64,000 nucleotides of DNA from Paenibacillus sp. SZ31 (GTDB taxonomy: Bacteria > Bacillota > Bacilli > Paenibacillales > Paenibacillaceae), in contig NZ_JABBEA010000001.1 in NCBI RefSeq assembly GCF_012912005.1, forward strand, positions 496,001-560,000, written 5' to 3'. Under the pieces are notes generated by a model, which saw nothing but the letters and a program-made list of their open reading frames with translations, ran no database searches and had not been told where the DNA came from. The position numbers and the translations under genes are program-made. Shown here in pieces: positions 28,201 through 36,338 of the stretch; position 1 is the first letter of the stretch; every line of letters begins with the position of its first letter.

Positions 28201-29439
28201 CTCATCGCTGAAGTCAATATCAATATCCGGCATGGAGATCCGCTCAGGATTCAGGAATCGTTCAAAGAGCAGGTTGTATTTCATCGGATCAACATCGGTG
28301 ATGTGCAACGTGTACGCTACCAGACTACCTGCCGAGGAGCCACGGCCTGGTCCAGTAACAATGCCTTGCTTATGCGCATAGGCGATAAAATCCCAGACAA
28401 TCAAAAAATAATCCGAGAACCCCATGCTGTCGATCACACCCAGTTCATACGCCAGGCGTTGTTCGAGTTCGGATCGAAGCTGCGCGTCTGTCCAACGTGT
28501 GGACTGCGCATAACGCTCCTCCATTCCTTCTTCGCACAGCTGACGAAGATACGCCGAAGGGCTGAGTCCATCGGGAAGTGGTCTGTATTCCGGCAAAATC
28601 GATTTGCCGAATTCCAGCTCCAATTCACAAGACTCCGCAATGCGGACGGTGTTGGCCAGAGCCTCGGGCACATGAGGAAACAAACGAGCCATCTCTTCTT
28701 CACTTTTCAGATAGAGCTGGTTGGTTCCAATCCGAAGCCGAGTCTCGTCATCTACGGTCTTGCCTGTTCCGATACAGATCAGCACATCCTGAAGCTCTGC
28801 ATCCTCTTCCGACAGATAATGCGCATCATTGGTCGCTACAAGTGGAATCTCAAGCTCAGCAGCTAGTTTGATCAACTGCGGATTTACCCTTTTTTGCTCG
28901 GAAAGCCCATGATCCTGAAGTTCCAGATAGAAGTCGGCACCAAAGATATTTTTGTAGCGTAACGCCGCACGTCTTGCCTCTTCTTCTCGTCCATGCAGCA
29001 GATGCTGTGGTACTTCACCGCCCAGACATGCACTGAGGCAGATAATGCCCTCGTGATGGGCAGCCAAGCTTTCCATATCTACACGTGGTTTGTAATGAAA
29101 ACCTTCGAGATGTCCAATCGAGCATAATTTCATCAGATTACGGTAACCCGTCATGTTTTTCGCCAGCAAAATCAAATGATGAATCGGTTGATCCTTGCGA
29201 CTTCCCCGCTCTTTACGGGACCCTGCTGTCATGTATGCCTCGCAACCTATAATCGGCTTAATGCCTCGTTCCATACATGCTTTATAAAAAGGAATTGCAC
29301 CATACATCACGCCATGGTCGGTCAGTGCGAGTGTTGTCATTCCAAGATCTGCAGCCTTATTCACGAGATCCGGAATACGCGCAGCGCCGTCCAGCAAACT
29401 GTATTCGCTGTGAACGTGCAAATGCACAAAAGAACTCAT
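25291..29439 (-). CDS. dnaE: DNA polymerase III subunit alpha (DnaE), with two long insertions
   Basis: This is the DnaE1-type replicative polymerase. The N-terminal PHP domain (HLHVHSEYSLLDG), the palm with the catalytic aspartates in PDIDIDFSD (near 408), fingers, HhH, an OB-fold (VAAGMVVSVKSITTKQGK) and a C-terminal domain are all present. At 1382 aa it is well above the roughly 1100-1150 aa usual for Firmicute DnaE1. Two low-complexity insertions explain this: about residues 819-965 (acidic, Gly/Ser/Glu/Asp-rich) and about 1213-1306 (Ala/Gly/Ser/Arg-rich, from GC-rich DNA at about 25.52-25.80 kb). AAAGGAAG sits before the ATG at 29439; the frame extends to 29475. Confidence 0.95.
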   Translation of the reverse strand: MSSFVHLHVHSEYSLLDGAARIPDLVNKAADLGMTTLALTDHGVMYGAIPFYKACMERGIKPIIGCEAYMTAGSRKERGSRKDQPIHHLILLAKNMTGYRNLMKLCSIGHLEGFHYKPRVDMESLAAHHEGIICLSACLGGEVPQHLLHGREEEARRAALRYKNIFGADFYLELQDHGLSEQKRVNPQLIKLAAELEIPLVATNDAHYLSEEDAELQDVLICIGTGKTVDDETRLRIGTNQLYLKSEEEMARLFPHVPEALANTVRIAESCELELEFGKSILPEYRPLPDGLSPSAYLRQLCEEGMEERYAQSTRWTDAQLRSELEQRLAYELGVIDSMGFSDYFLIVWDFIAYAHKQGIVTGPGRGSSAGSLVAYTLHITDVDPMKYNLLFERFLNPERISMPDIDIDFSDERRDEVIDYVSHKYGKAHVAQIITFGTMAARAAVRDVGRALNVPYGEVDKAAKLIPAQLGINIERAMEATPELKALYETKPKTRELLDMAMKVEGMPRHASTHAAGVVISRDPLTDAVPLQEGSEGTALTQYSMENLESIGLLKMDFLGLRTLSIIERCVRWIGEHGEIPDFRLIPDDDPLTYEMLGRGDTMGIFQLESAGVRRVLKEMKPSSFEDVISVLALYRPGPMEFISKYIQGKHGQIEVDYPHVDLEPILKDTYGIIVYQEQIMQIASRMAGFSLGEADLLRRAVSKKKREVLDLERGHFVQGSLKQGYSEEEADLVYDMIVKFANYGFPRAHAAAYGVLAFQTAYLKAHYPVHFMASMLTAVMGSHRKVAEYVVECRRMDMEVLPPDVNESGILFTPVFVPSGSAGNGDQGSSKQTAGADAESDNLSSDEEHAGNGNGSSFDEHSLHEHDGYSGQAEYGEAPLPDDPGPGPEEGSGGYEWQAATSMPEASDNRKEPGLVTAASTENGNDQGQEASSSHTEQGELSSVEKNDAVSNANEDKDDDKEKLTGAIRFGLAAVKNVGTQAMESIMIVRQERPFDSLLDFCRRVDLRVCNKRVIESLIQAGAFDSLPGHRAQLLAMLDETVEAALKWRKEREDLQIQLFDFVETPNWEIEYPEIPPYSSGQQLELERELLGLYLSGHPLDDYEDVLESSGADRIMELTEAADDTMTVAAGMVVSVKSITTKQGKAMAFMELEDQIERCEVVLFPEVWRRSQQHVGKGELLVVRAKVQQQDEGFKLLAEEVAPLSPAALEQQLRSRDRRGKPGSGSSSRPAQAASPRRPAGAGAEAQRSSAGGEAPAMRSSGSQGSAATRSDAAGTGAATAAASRAGGAAEAAGSPEQSRGPRAVEQRVFVKIAPHAEKPELLARLKQLLQEHPGPVATVLFYEQQQKLLALSDAYRIKPSPALFSGMEKMLGEGTVKIK

Positions 29440-29704
29440 GTTTTTTCTTCCTTTCGCCGCAGATAGTCGCAGCATCGATCTTCTGATCCGTCTACTGCCC
29501 TATCTCTCTCATATATATGAATTAAATAAATAAAAAAATGGAATCACCTATTAAAATTCGTGACAACCTCTTAAAAGGAGACTTTATTATTCTATTTTAT
29601 CATAACGTTCGGGGGCACGCCCATACAATAGAAGTACAAGCCGCTCCCCCTGTGACAGACCGAAGACAGGAGGTGTGCTGCTGGGTCTGAAAGGGGTGTT
29701 GCCA

Positions 29705-30034
29705 ATGAGCACATTTTTGTCCAAAGCCATTCTTGATTTCTTTATTGCGTTTGGGATCGTGCTGGGCGGCGCGATGATCGGAGGGATCGGAGCGGTGATC
29801 TCGCTTCAGCCTCCAACACAGACGATGCTCGATATTTCCGGAAAAATAAAGATATGGGCACTCGCAGCTGCCGTTGGCGGCACAATAGATCCCATGCGTG
29901 TCATCGAGAGCAATTTCCTGGATGGTAACCTGTCTCCGGCGGTCAAACAAATCCTGTATCTGATCTCTGCTTTTATGGGCGCGCATATGGGAACGGAACT
30001 CGTGAAATGGGTGTGCGGCGGAGGCCGGAGCTAA
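29705..30034 (+). CDS. ytrH: Sporulation membrane protein YtrH
   Basis: The 109-aa protein starts MSTFLSKAILDFFIAFGIVLGG, with three hydrophobic stretches and the YtrH-type AAAVGGTIDPMRVIESNF segment. In B. subtilis ytrH and ytrI are forespore/mother-cell sporulation genes upstream of dnaE. The start at 29705 uses AGGGG 8 nt away; a GTG at 29675 is an alternative but abuts its AGGAGG. It is divergent from dnaE, with ytrI and ytpI downstream. Confidence 0.88.
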   Translation: MSTFLSKAILDFFIAFGIVLGGAMIGGIGAVISLQPPTQTMLDISGKIKIWALAAAVGGTIDPMRVIESNFLDGNLSPAVKQILYLISAFMGAHMGTELVKWVCGGGRS

Positions 30035-30055
30035 TATGAAACAGGAACAGCGTTC

Positions 30056-30544
30056 ATGAGAATTCCGCCATTCTCCCGTTACCGCCCGCTGATGCGAATG
30101 ACCGCTGTATTTGTTCTGGGAATGATCGCTGGATGTGTCGTCTACAACGGTGTATTTCACCTGAGTTACAATGCGTTGTGGCTGAACAATCAGGAGCTGC
30201 AGCTTCAGCTGCATCAGAATGAGGAGGATATCAAAACGCTGAAAAAATACAGTAAACGCCAAACCGTTATCAAGGAAATCAAGGTCCGTGCTGAAGAATC
30301 GGATAAGGGGCCGGACGAGGCTTCTCTGAAAGTGATGTTACAGAAACTAGGGGACGAACTTGAGGTACTGCGGGGCAGAGATGTATTCAACATCGACGAG
30401 TATAGCAAAATGACGCGAATTATGCTGAATCAGAAAGTGTATTCTGTCAGGGAAAAAGAGTACACCGTTCAGGTCAAAACAATGCTGGTTATGGAAGGCG
30501 TACTGCAAGTCTGGGTACAGATTCGCATGCACGTTCCTGCGTAA
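30056..30544 (+). CDS. ytrI: Sporulation protein YtrI
   Basis: The 162-aa protein has one N-terminal membrane anchor (about 13-32), then a charged helical stretch with coiled-coil character (NNQELQLQLHQNEEDIKTLKK) and a C-terminal alpha/beta part (SVREKEYTVQVKTMLVMEGVL). It matches YtrI by layout and position directly after ytrH (21-bp gap). YtrI is needed for efficient sporulation in B. subtilis; mechanism unknown. Confidence 0.85.
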   Translation: MRIPPFSRYRPLMRMTAVFVLGMIAGCVVYNGVFHLSYNALWLNNQELQLQLHQNEEDIKTLKKYSKRQTVIKEIKVRAEESDKGPDEASLKVMLQKLGDELEVLRGRDVFNIDEYSKMTRIMLNQKVYSVREKEYTVQVKTMLVMEGVLQVWVQIRMHVPA

Positions 30545-30624
30545 TAGCAAAAAAACTGCGCTTGTCTTCATCGCTGCATGATACAATAAGGGCAGTAAAT
30601 GCTTTCCAGAAAAGGAGCTGCGTC

Positions 30625-30969
30625 TTGGTGTTCATCGATGTACTCAAATATGCTCTGATCGCTATCTTTGCTGTTGCCATGGTCTTTGCCGCGCTGAACA
30701 GCATTCATTCACGCAGAACCTCGGATGCTGCCAGCGCTGGTCTTTACCGCTCCTGGACGAATATCTGGATGGGTGGCATGCTCATCGTGCTTGCGCTAAT
30801 CCTGATGTTTGTCTTCACGGGTTCCACGTTATCTGTGGTTGTGGAAGCGCTTTTTCTAATTATGGGTGCATACAATGTATTCGCCGGAATACGTAACCGC
30901 AGTTACTATGCCAGACTTCAACAACGGTCCAGTAATGGATCGGGTAAAACCTCCGGACAATCTGCATGA
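30625..30969 (+). CDS. ytpI: YtpI-like membrane protein
   Basis: The 114-aa protein has three hydrophobic helices (LKYALIAIFAVAMVFA; WMGGMLIVLALILMFVF; VVVEALFLIMGAYNVF) and a polar Ser/Gly-rich tail. It resembles YtpI, the neighbour of ytrI/ytoI in Bacillus; function unknown. The likely start is TTG at 30625 (AAAAGGAG 7 nt upstream), or the adjacent GTG. The open frame reaches 30562 but has no ribosome site there. Confidence 0.75.
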   Translation: MVFIDVLKYALIAIFAVAMVFAALNSIHSRRTSDAASAGLYRSWTNIWMGGMLIVLALILMFVFTGSTLSVVVEALFLIMGAYNVFAGIRNRSYYARLQQRSSNGSGKTSGQSA

Positions 30970-31001
30970 TATTGTGAAGTACAATCATTGTATCTGCAAA
31001 A

Positions 31002-31086
31002 AGAGAGTACTGCCCTACATCGAGCGAAGCCTGAACCGCGATTTCAGCGGAACTCAGAAGTGCTTCTCGATCAGGGAGTACTCTCT
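31002..31086 (-). repeat. 85-nt nested inverted repeat, possible terminator of ytoI
   Basis: The outer arms AGAGAGTACTGCCCT (31002-31016) and AGGGAGTACTCTCT (31073-31086) pair with one bulge. The next arms ATCGAGCGAAGC (31019-31030) and GCTTCTCGAT (31062-31071) pair with a 2-nt bulge. An inner CTGAA/TTCAG (31031-31047) follows. On the minus strand the structure ends in TTTTT, about 30 bp after the ytoI stop, so it can act as a terminator despite its size. Confidence 0.75.
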
Positions 31087-31114
31087 TGGTCTATTATTAG
31101 AATCATTCGTTCGA

Positions 31115-32449
31115 CTAGGCATGGTCAATGGATTGCAATGTCATCACCGCTTTGCATACCACACTGCCTTCACGAGTAACTACAATGTCCATCTTGCATG
31201 TACGACGGCTCGTTTCCAGAATAACCGGTCGAACCAGAATCTGGTCCTCAATCTGTACCGGCCGAACAAAATAAGTCGTCACATTATCCACCACATGGTC
31301 GTTTCCCGTCACATCCCAGGCTGCCCGCCTGCCCGCCTGTGTCATCACATTCAGCAGAACACCTTCCGAGATTGTACCCAGGTCCGTCGCCATCTGGGGA
31401 ATGATGAATCCGTGAAATAACAGTTCGTTCTGTTCTCCGCGTTCCTCAGCAAACCCATTCCAGATCAGATGATCAAACGTCTCGCCCAGTTGGGGCTGCT
31501 TCTGTGCATCCCGCATGGCCTGCAGCACTTCCTTACGCGTGACGGACGCAATCAGTTTGCGGTTCCGATCCACGATTGGCAGAAAATCGATGCCTTCCCA
31601 GGTCATAATCTGGGCTGCTGAAGCGAGTGAAGTCTGCAATGAGGCCGTAATCGGGCGGCGTATCACACATTTCTCAATACTCTGATCTGCCGTAAGCTCA
31701 CTGACATCCTTCAGACTCACAATGCCAATGACCCGGTTCCATTCATCCACGACCGGGAAGCGGTGTTCACCCGTCTCCGACACCAGCATATGAAAATCTG
31801 CGGCTGAACTGGTGACCTTCAGCACCTGTAAGCGAGGTTTCTGACCGATAATATCCTCAACAAGCATAATTTTTTTCTTAATCAGCCGGTCGAAGATCGC
31901 ACGGTTAATCATTGAAGCCACCGTGAACGTATCATGTCTGGATGAAATAATCGGTAGCCCAAGCTCATCAGCCATAATTCTTACTTCACGACTTGTCCCG
32001 AAACCACCTGTAATCAACACGCCCGCTCCCTGTTCGAGGGCAAGGGAATGAGCGTCCTCCCGGTTACCTACAATCAGCAAACTCCCAGCGTCAATATAAC
32101 GGGCCATCGCCTGTTCTTTCATCGCACCGATCACATACTTGTGCAGCGGTTTGGCGAGGCCGTCGTTTCCGCCCAACACATGGCCCTCCACAATGGTCAC
32201 GACATCCGCAAAGGTCAACTGTTCCGACATGCCCCGGGGTCTCTTCTCGATCCGCACGGTCCCAATTCGTTCCTTGGTCACGACCAGCCCGAAGTTCTCC
32301 GCCTCTTTCACCGCACGATAAGCTGTACCTTCACTTACGCCTAGCTCCCGTGCAAGTCCACGTACCGATATTTTACTGCCAACCTTCAGTTGTTCAATAT
32401 GTTGAAGTAACTGTTCATGCTTCGTTACGTTCTCTTCTTGTCCGTCCAT
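31115..32449 (-). CDS. ytoI: HTH-DRTGG-CBS-hotdog protein YtoI
   Basis: The 444-aa protein has an N-terminal winged helix (SVRGLARELGVSEGTAYRAVKEAENFGLVV), a DRTGG domain (about 85-200; ALEQGAGVLITGGFGTSREV), a CBS pair (about 205-315) and a C-terminal hotdog domain (about 345-440; LLNVMTQAGRRAAWDV). This is the domain chain of YtoI in Bacillus, a presumed ligand-responsive regulator with a thioesterase-like module; ligand and targets are unknown. The ATG at 32449 has GGGGGTGG upstream; a GTG three codons earlier is possible. Confidence 0.9.
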   Translation of the reverse strand: MDGQEENVTKHEQLLQHIEQLKVGSKISVRGLARELGVSEGTAYRAVKEAENFGLVVTKERIGTVRIEKRPRGMSEQLTFADVVTIVEGHVLGGNDGLAKPLHKYVIGAMKEQAMARYIDAGSLLIVGNREDAHSLALEQGAGVLITGGFGTSREVRIMADELGLPIISSRHDTFTVASMINRAIFDRLIKKKIMLVEDIIGQKPRLQVLKVTSSAADFHMLVSETGEHRFPVVDEWNRVIGIVSLKDVSELTADQSIEKCVIRRPITASLQTSLASAAQIMTWEGIDFLPIVDRNRKLIASVTRKEVLQAMRDAQKQPQLGETFDHLIWNGFAEERGEQNELLFHGFIIPQMATDLGTISEGVLLNVMTQAGRRAAWDVTGNDHVVDNVTTYFVRPVQIEDQILVRPVILETSRRTCKMDIVVTREGSVVCKAVMTLQSIDHA

Positions 32450-32596
32450 CTGTACCACCCCCGAAGATGCATCTGTACTATACTGTATCTATTATAACAC
32501 GCCCTTAGGAAAATAACCCCATCTCCTACCCTATTCTCCTAGGGAAATCCACCGCTTGAATTCAATCATCCGATTGATCCATAATCTTATATGTAC

Positions 32597-32639
32597 CAAA
32601 AAGACCGGACCCCCTGATGTGAAAGGGATTCCGGTCTTA
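32597..32639 (-). terminator. Terminator of the 95-aa membrane protein gene
   Basis: On the minus strand, AAGACCGGA pairs with TCCGGTCTT across the loop and is followed by TTTTGG. It lies about 60 bp after the stop at 32702. Confidence 0.8.
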
Positions 32640-32701
32640 TTCCAGAGGCAGAAACAAAAAATGTCGACCCTGCCCTGGCATACTGAATGCAATTCTATTC
32701 C

Positions 32702-32989
32702 TTATACAGACTTGCTCCGCTCCTGCTTGTCCAGCAGTTTCATTTCCCACTGCCGCAGCTTCGCCCGCCGAACGGCTTCCAGCGCACGTTTCTTTTCTTC
32801 ATCCACACCGAGAATAAAATGCAGATGTGCACCAACGATTAATAAAGAGAACAGCACCCATACGATGCCAAAAATATTAACCCAGTCCATTCCTCCGGCA
32901 AAGGAAATCCGCGGCAGTGCAATGACCAGCATCGACAACGCGATAAGCAGATAGATCACATGTTTTGCTTTTTTCAACCTCTTCACCAT
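32702..32989 (-). CDS. Unrecognised small membrane protein with charged C-terminal tail
   Basis: I do not recognise this 95-aa protein. A basic N-terminus is followed by two hydrophobic helices (HVIYLLIALSMLVIALPRI; VNIFGIVWVLFSLLIVGAHL) and a charged, helical C-terminal tail rich in Lys, Arg and Glu. It sits between ytoI and yheA on the minus strand, with its own terminator. Confidence 0.7.
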   Translation of the reverse strand: MVKRLKKAKHVIYLLIALSMLVIALPRISFAGGMDWVNIFGIVWVLFSLLIVGAHLHFILGVDEEKKRALEAVRRAKLRQWEMKLLDKQERSKSV

Positions 32990-33085
32990 TCACAGCTCCT
33001 TCGTTCTTGATCGACTCTATATGTCTAGTCTATGAACGATAAGCAGCTAATATGAAAGGTTCAGGTAAAAAAACAAGACAAGCAT

Positions 33086-33433
33086 TTACGCTTCAGCGCC
33101 ACCGTACAGATGACCCAGACTGTCTGCGATAATTTTGTTCACGTCTTCAATGATCACACTGAGGCGACGCTCTGCATCAAACAAACGACGGATGTTCAGG
33201 TTCAAGCTCAATACTTCAAACAGCTTTTCCATTTTCTCCATCTCATCCGGAGCTGGCATATCCCCGCTCATCATGCGTTGTTGCAATTCCATTTGTTGAT
33301 CACGGAAGTTATCCAGCATTGCTTTTGCATCCGGATCAGTTTCAATCAGCTTCATCGCGGAAGTAATCTCTTCCACCTCGCTACTTTCTCTTAGTGCTTT
33401 GGCCAAATCATTGGCTTTGTCATAAATGTTCAC
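33086..33433 (-). CDS. yheA: YlbF/YmcA family protein, YheA-like
   Basis: The 115-aa all-helical protein starts MNIYDKANDLAKALRES and has the YlbF-family middle part (LIETDPDAKAMLDNFRDQQMELQQRMMSG). YlbF and YmcA in B. subtilis help sporulation, competence and RNase Y function. The neighbouring YheC/D genes make YheA the best match, as yheA sits by yheCD in Bacillus. GGAGGAATAATAGT precedes the ATG. The divergent gap to the ATP-grasp cluster is about 235 bp. Confidence 0.85.
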   Translation of the reverse strand: MNIYDKANDLAKALRESSEVEEITSAMKLIETDPDAKAMLDNFRDQQMELQQRMMSGDMPAPDEMEKMEKLFEVLSLNLNIRRLFDAERRLSVIIEDVNKIIADSLGHLYGGAEA

Positions 33434-33669
33434 TATTATTCCTCCTCAGATTGGTTTGTTCATCCGTGTTAATACACGCTTTTCTCTCCTGTCAAACAAG
33501 GACGATCTGAAACAAGCCTTCGATACCTCGCCCCGAATCAAATGCATTTAATCCATATGGGTCAATCACCAAGGGTTATATGTCCTCATATGATGAAGCA
33601 CATGCCATGTTCAGATGCCGTTCAACTTCGAGATCAGACATCAAGTTGCCGCCCGGAAGGAGATCCGTG

Positions 33670-35037
33670 ATGTCCACTAAAAAAGTAACGATTCAGGTTA
33701 CCGGCTCGGGCATCCTGCAGGACGACGTCATCATGCTGGGCGAAGGGGTGCTCAAGGCACTTAAAATCCCTTCAGGAAGGCCGCTTCAGCTGCAATTTGG
33801 CTCTTTCCGCCGAGAAGTCACTGTCATTCCGGTACCAAGGTATGACGGACTGCGCATCAATCAAACGGTTGCCAGCAAGACCGGTCTTGTTCCGCGTTCG
33901 GTCCTGAGGGTATCCTATCGTTCAGCCAGCCGTACGCTTCGCCTTGGACCTTACATCAGTGTACTGGTTAGCCAGGATTATCCCGATCAGCCCGATCGGC
34001 CCTTTGGCTCCATCACGATGTTCTGTCAAGAACTGGTGAACGCCTGCCGTAAGCAAGGCGCCTATGTATCCTTTTTCACACCGGAGGATATTGGAGCGGT
34101 AACGGGTTATATGAAGGGCTGGGTGTATGATGACGGCTGGAAAAAGACTGTTCTGCCTGTAGCAGACGTCGTCAATAACCGGCTAACGTCCCGCAAGCTT
34201 GAGAACAAACCTAGCGTACAGCATTTTATGAAAGAAGTAAAATCGCTCTACGGCACGCAAACCTTCAATGAAAAGTTTCTGGACAAAAACGAAGTATTTG
34301 ACGCACTCAAGTCCATTTCAACGCTTAAACGAGTTCTTCCCGAGTCCCATTTACTCAAGACATCCTCCATGCTCAAGACAATGTGCAACCGACATCCGGT
34401 TGTATTTCTGAAGCCCGTACGCGGTTCATTGGGCAAAGGCATCATCCGGGTCTCACGTCAGACGGACGGAAGTTTCCTGACTCTGGCGACTGGCGTCGGG
34501 GGTACCCGGAAACAAACGTATGCATCTTTGGATAAACTGTATGCCAGTATGTCTGGGAAAATGAAAACAACACGTTACCAGATCCAGCAAGGGCTGACTC
34601 TCATTGATCACAGTGGCAGACCTGTGGATTTCCGTGCGCTCGTGCAAAAAAACCGTACCGGTAAATGGAGTGTAACCTCCATCGTTGCCCGGATTGCAGG
34701 CGGGAGTCACTACGTATCCAATCTGGCACGGGGTGGAAGTCTCAGCACCGTGAAGGAAGCCGTTGCCAAAACACAGTTGTCCGGATCGGCCAAAGCTTCC
34801 GCATATGCAGGATTGCACACCGCAGCACTGGATATCGCAAAAGGGATCGAAAGTGCCATTCCTGCTCACTTTGGAGAACTTGGTATTGATCTGGCTCTGG
34901 ACTCCACTGGACGCGTATGGCTGCTCGAAGTCAACTCAAAACCATCCAAGAACGACAATACACCATTGAGTGAGAGCAAGATCCGTCCTTCCGTCAAAGC
35001 CATGTTGGAATACTCCACGTACCTGGCCGGGTTTTGA
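33670..35037 (+). CDS. YheC/YheD family ATP-grasp protein 1, with N-terminal beta domain
   Basis: The 455-aa protein is the first of five tandem paralogues. Residues 1 to about 100 are a beta-rich domain (VTIQVTGSGILQDDVIML ... LRLGPYISVLVS). The rest is ATP-grasp: VVNNRLTSRK, the ATP-binding FLKPVRGSLGKGI (near 245), VDFRALVQKN (near 319) and the metal-binding LLEVNSKPSK (near 417). ATP-grasp enzymes normally join a carboxylate to an amine or thiol through an acyl-phosphate; YheC/D proteins are called endospore coat-associated, with no known substrate. The open frame reaches 33580, but AAGGAG lies 7 nt before the ATG at 33670. Confidence 0.88.
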   Translation: MSTKKVTIQVTGSGILQDDVIMLGEGVLKALKIPSGRPLQLQFGSFRREVTVIPVPRYDGLRINQTVASKTGLVPRSVLRVSYRSASRTLRLGPYISVLVSQDYPDQPDRPFGSITMFCQELVNACRKQGAYVSFFTPEDIGAVTGYMKGWVYDDGWKKTVLPVADVVNNRLTSRKLENKPSVQHFMKEVKSLYGTQTFNEKFLDKNEVFDALKSISTLKRVLPESHLLKTSSMLKTMCNRHPVVFLKPVRGSLGKGIIRVSRQTDGSFLTLATGVGGTRKQTYASLDKLYASMSGKMKTTRYQIQQGLTLIDHSGRPVDFRALVQKNRTGKWSVTSIVARIAGGSHYVSNLARGGSLSTVKEAVAKTQLSGSAKASAYAGLHTAALDIAKGIESAIPAHFGELGIDLALDSTGRVWLLEVNSKPSKNDNTPLSESKIRPSVKAMLEYSTYLAGF

Positions 35038-35087
35038 GAAGTCATCTCCTATTGGAAACAAATCTGATAGAGGAGAGGTGCAGCGTA

Positions 35088-36278
35088 ATGTTTCCATCAG
35101 CTCAGACAAAAACACTGGCCATTCTGGTACGTGCAACCGAAGGCTCACCTCCCTTCACGGATGAACTTTTCTGCCGTCGTCTCAGTCTGGGGAGTATGCG
35201 ATATGCCCTTCAGGTTATTGTGATCCCGATATCGGTTGATGCAGCCCATTCTCCCCTGCAATGGGGATATGCCTATCATCAAGGAAAGTGGAAGAAGATC
35301 CCTGTTCCTGGAGTCAACCTCATCATGGACCGTTGTCTTCGCCCTCTACCCAGGAACGTCAGAGAACAGCTTAAAGAACGGATATCGACCAATGGCACAG
35401 ATCAGCACCGTTATTGGTCTGCTTCCCTGCCAGGAAAATGGGAAGTGCACCGTGTGTTGTCCCGAAATCCTGAATTGCGGGCAAAACTTGCACCGACAAC
35501 CCGGATCGGATTGCATATCCCCTGGGAAACATGGTTGGAACGTTGGCCCATGGGACTGTTCTTCAAACCTGTATCAGGGACTCATGGCAAGAATACCTTT
35601 CGCCTGTCTCGGGGAGCGACGCCAACAACATGGATCGTAGAGGGCCGTAACGCGGATAATGAAAAATTTTGTCTCACCTTCAATCACACGCAGGCCGTAT
35701 CTTCCTGGCTGGCAGTACATCAGGCTGAGCACAAGATGATCGTGCAGCCCTATCTGGAGCTTAGCCATCTAGGAAGAGCGTTCGACATACGGGCTTTAAT
35801 GCAAAAGAACGGGCAAGGTCGCTGGACGTTGACAGGATGTATGGTGCGAGAAGGACCCGAGGGTTCCCTCACGTCCAATCTTCACGGAGGGGGTAGAGCC
35901 TACCCTGCCCACGCCTATCTGCTCCAGCGTTATGGAACGGTACGCACAGAAGCTCTGCTCAAGAGCATCCGGCAGACTGCCGCTCTTATCCCCACCCTGC
36001 TGGAGAGTCGTTTCGGCAGGCTAGCCGAATTGGGGCTTGATTTTGGAGCAGATGCAGAGGGCCAACTCTGGCTAATCGAAGTCAATTCCAAACCAGGCCG
36101 CACCTCATTCGCAGAAGCGGGCGACCGACGCATGCATGCCATGACGTATACTCAGCCGCTTGCCTATGCCCGTTATCTGTTGCAACAACATGTTCTCACG
36201 GACGTCATTCGTCCAATGAAAATGCCGAATACATCCAGCAAAGCTGGCCTGAAACCCATCCCAATTCACGGCGGCTGA
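35088..36278 (+). CDS. YheC/YheD family ATP-grasp protein 2, short form
   Basis: The 396-aa protein lacks the N-terminal beta domain and begins near LAILVRATEG. It shows IMDRCLRPLPR, the ATP-binding FFKPVSGTHGKNT, FDIRALMQKN, LTSNLHGGGRA and the metal-binding WLIEVNSKPGR, then a shared end (TYTQPLAYARYLLQ). These last features group it with protein 5 and not with proteins 1, 3 and 4. GAGGAGAGG precedes the ATG at 35088; the open frame overlaps the end of gene 1. Confidence 0.85.
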   Translation: MFPSAQTKTLAILVRATEGSPPFTDELFCRRLSLGSMRYALQVIVIPISVDAAHSPLQWGYAYHQGKWKKIPVPGVNLIMDRCLRPLPRNVREQLKERISTNGTDQHRYWSASLPGKWEVHRVLSRNPELRAKLAPTTRIGLHIPWETWLERWPMGLFFKPVSGTHGKNTFRLSRGATPTTWIVEGRNADNEKFCLTFNHTQAVSSWLAVHQAEHKMIVQPYLELSHLGRAFDIRALMQKNGQGRWTLTGCMVREGPEGSLTSNLHGGGRAYPAHAYLLQRYGTVRTEALLKSIRQTAALIPTLLESRFGRLAELGLDFGADAEGQLWLIEVNSKPGRTSFAEAGDRRMHAMTYTQPLAYARYLLQQHVLTDVIRPMKMPNTSSKAGLKPIPIHGG

Positions 36279-36338
36279 GGCCCGCAGCGCCCGCTTGCCA
36301 TGGAGCACAAGGATCTTTTCAGGATAGGAGGATAAATC

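Noticed and set aside
27895..28866. 323-codon + strand ORF inside dnaE
   Set aside because: Antisense of the conserved palm/PHP region of DnaE.
29600..30262. 220-codon minus ORF over ytrH and ytrI
   Set aside because: Covers two genes that match by motif and synteny on the other strand.
30866..31420. 184-codon + strand ORF across the ytpI end and ytoI
   Set aside because: It runs through the 85-nt inverted repeat and the antisense of ytoI, with no recognisable domain.
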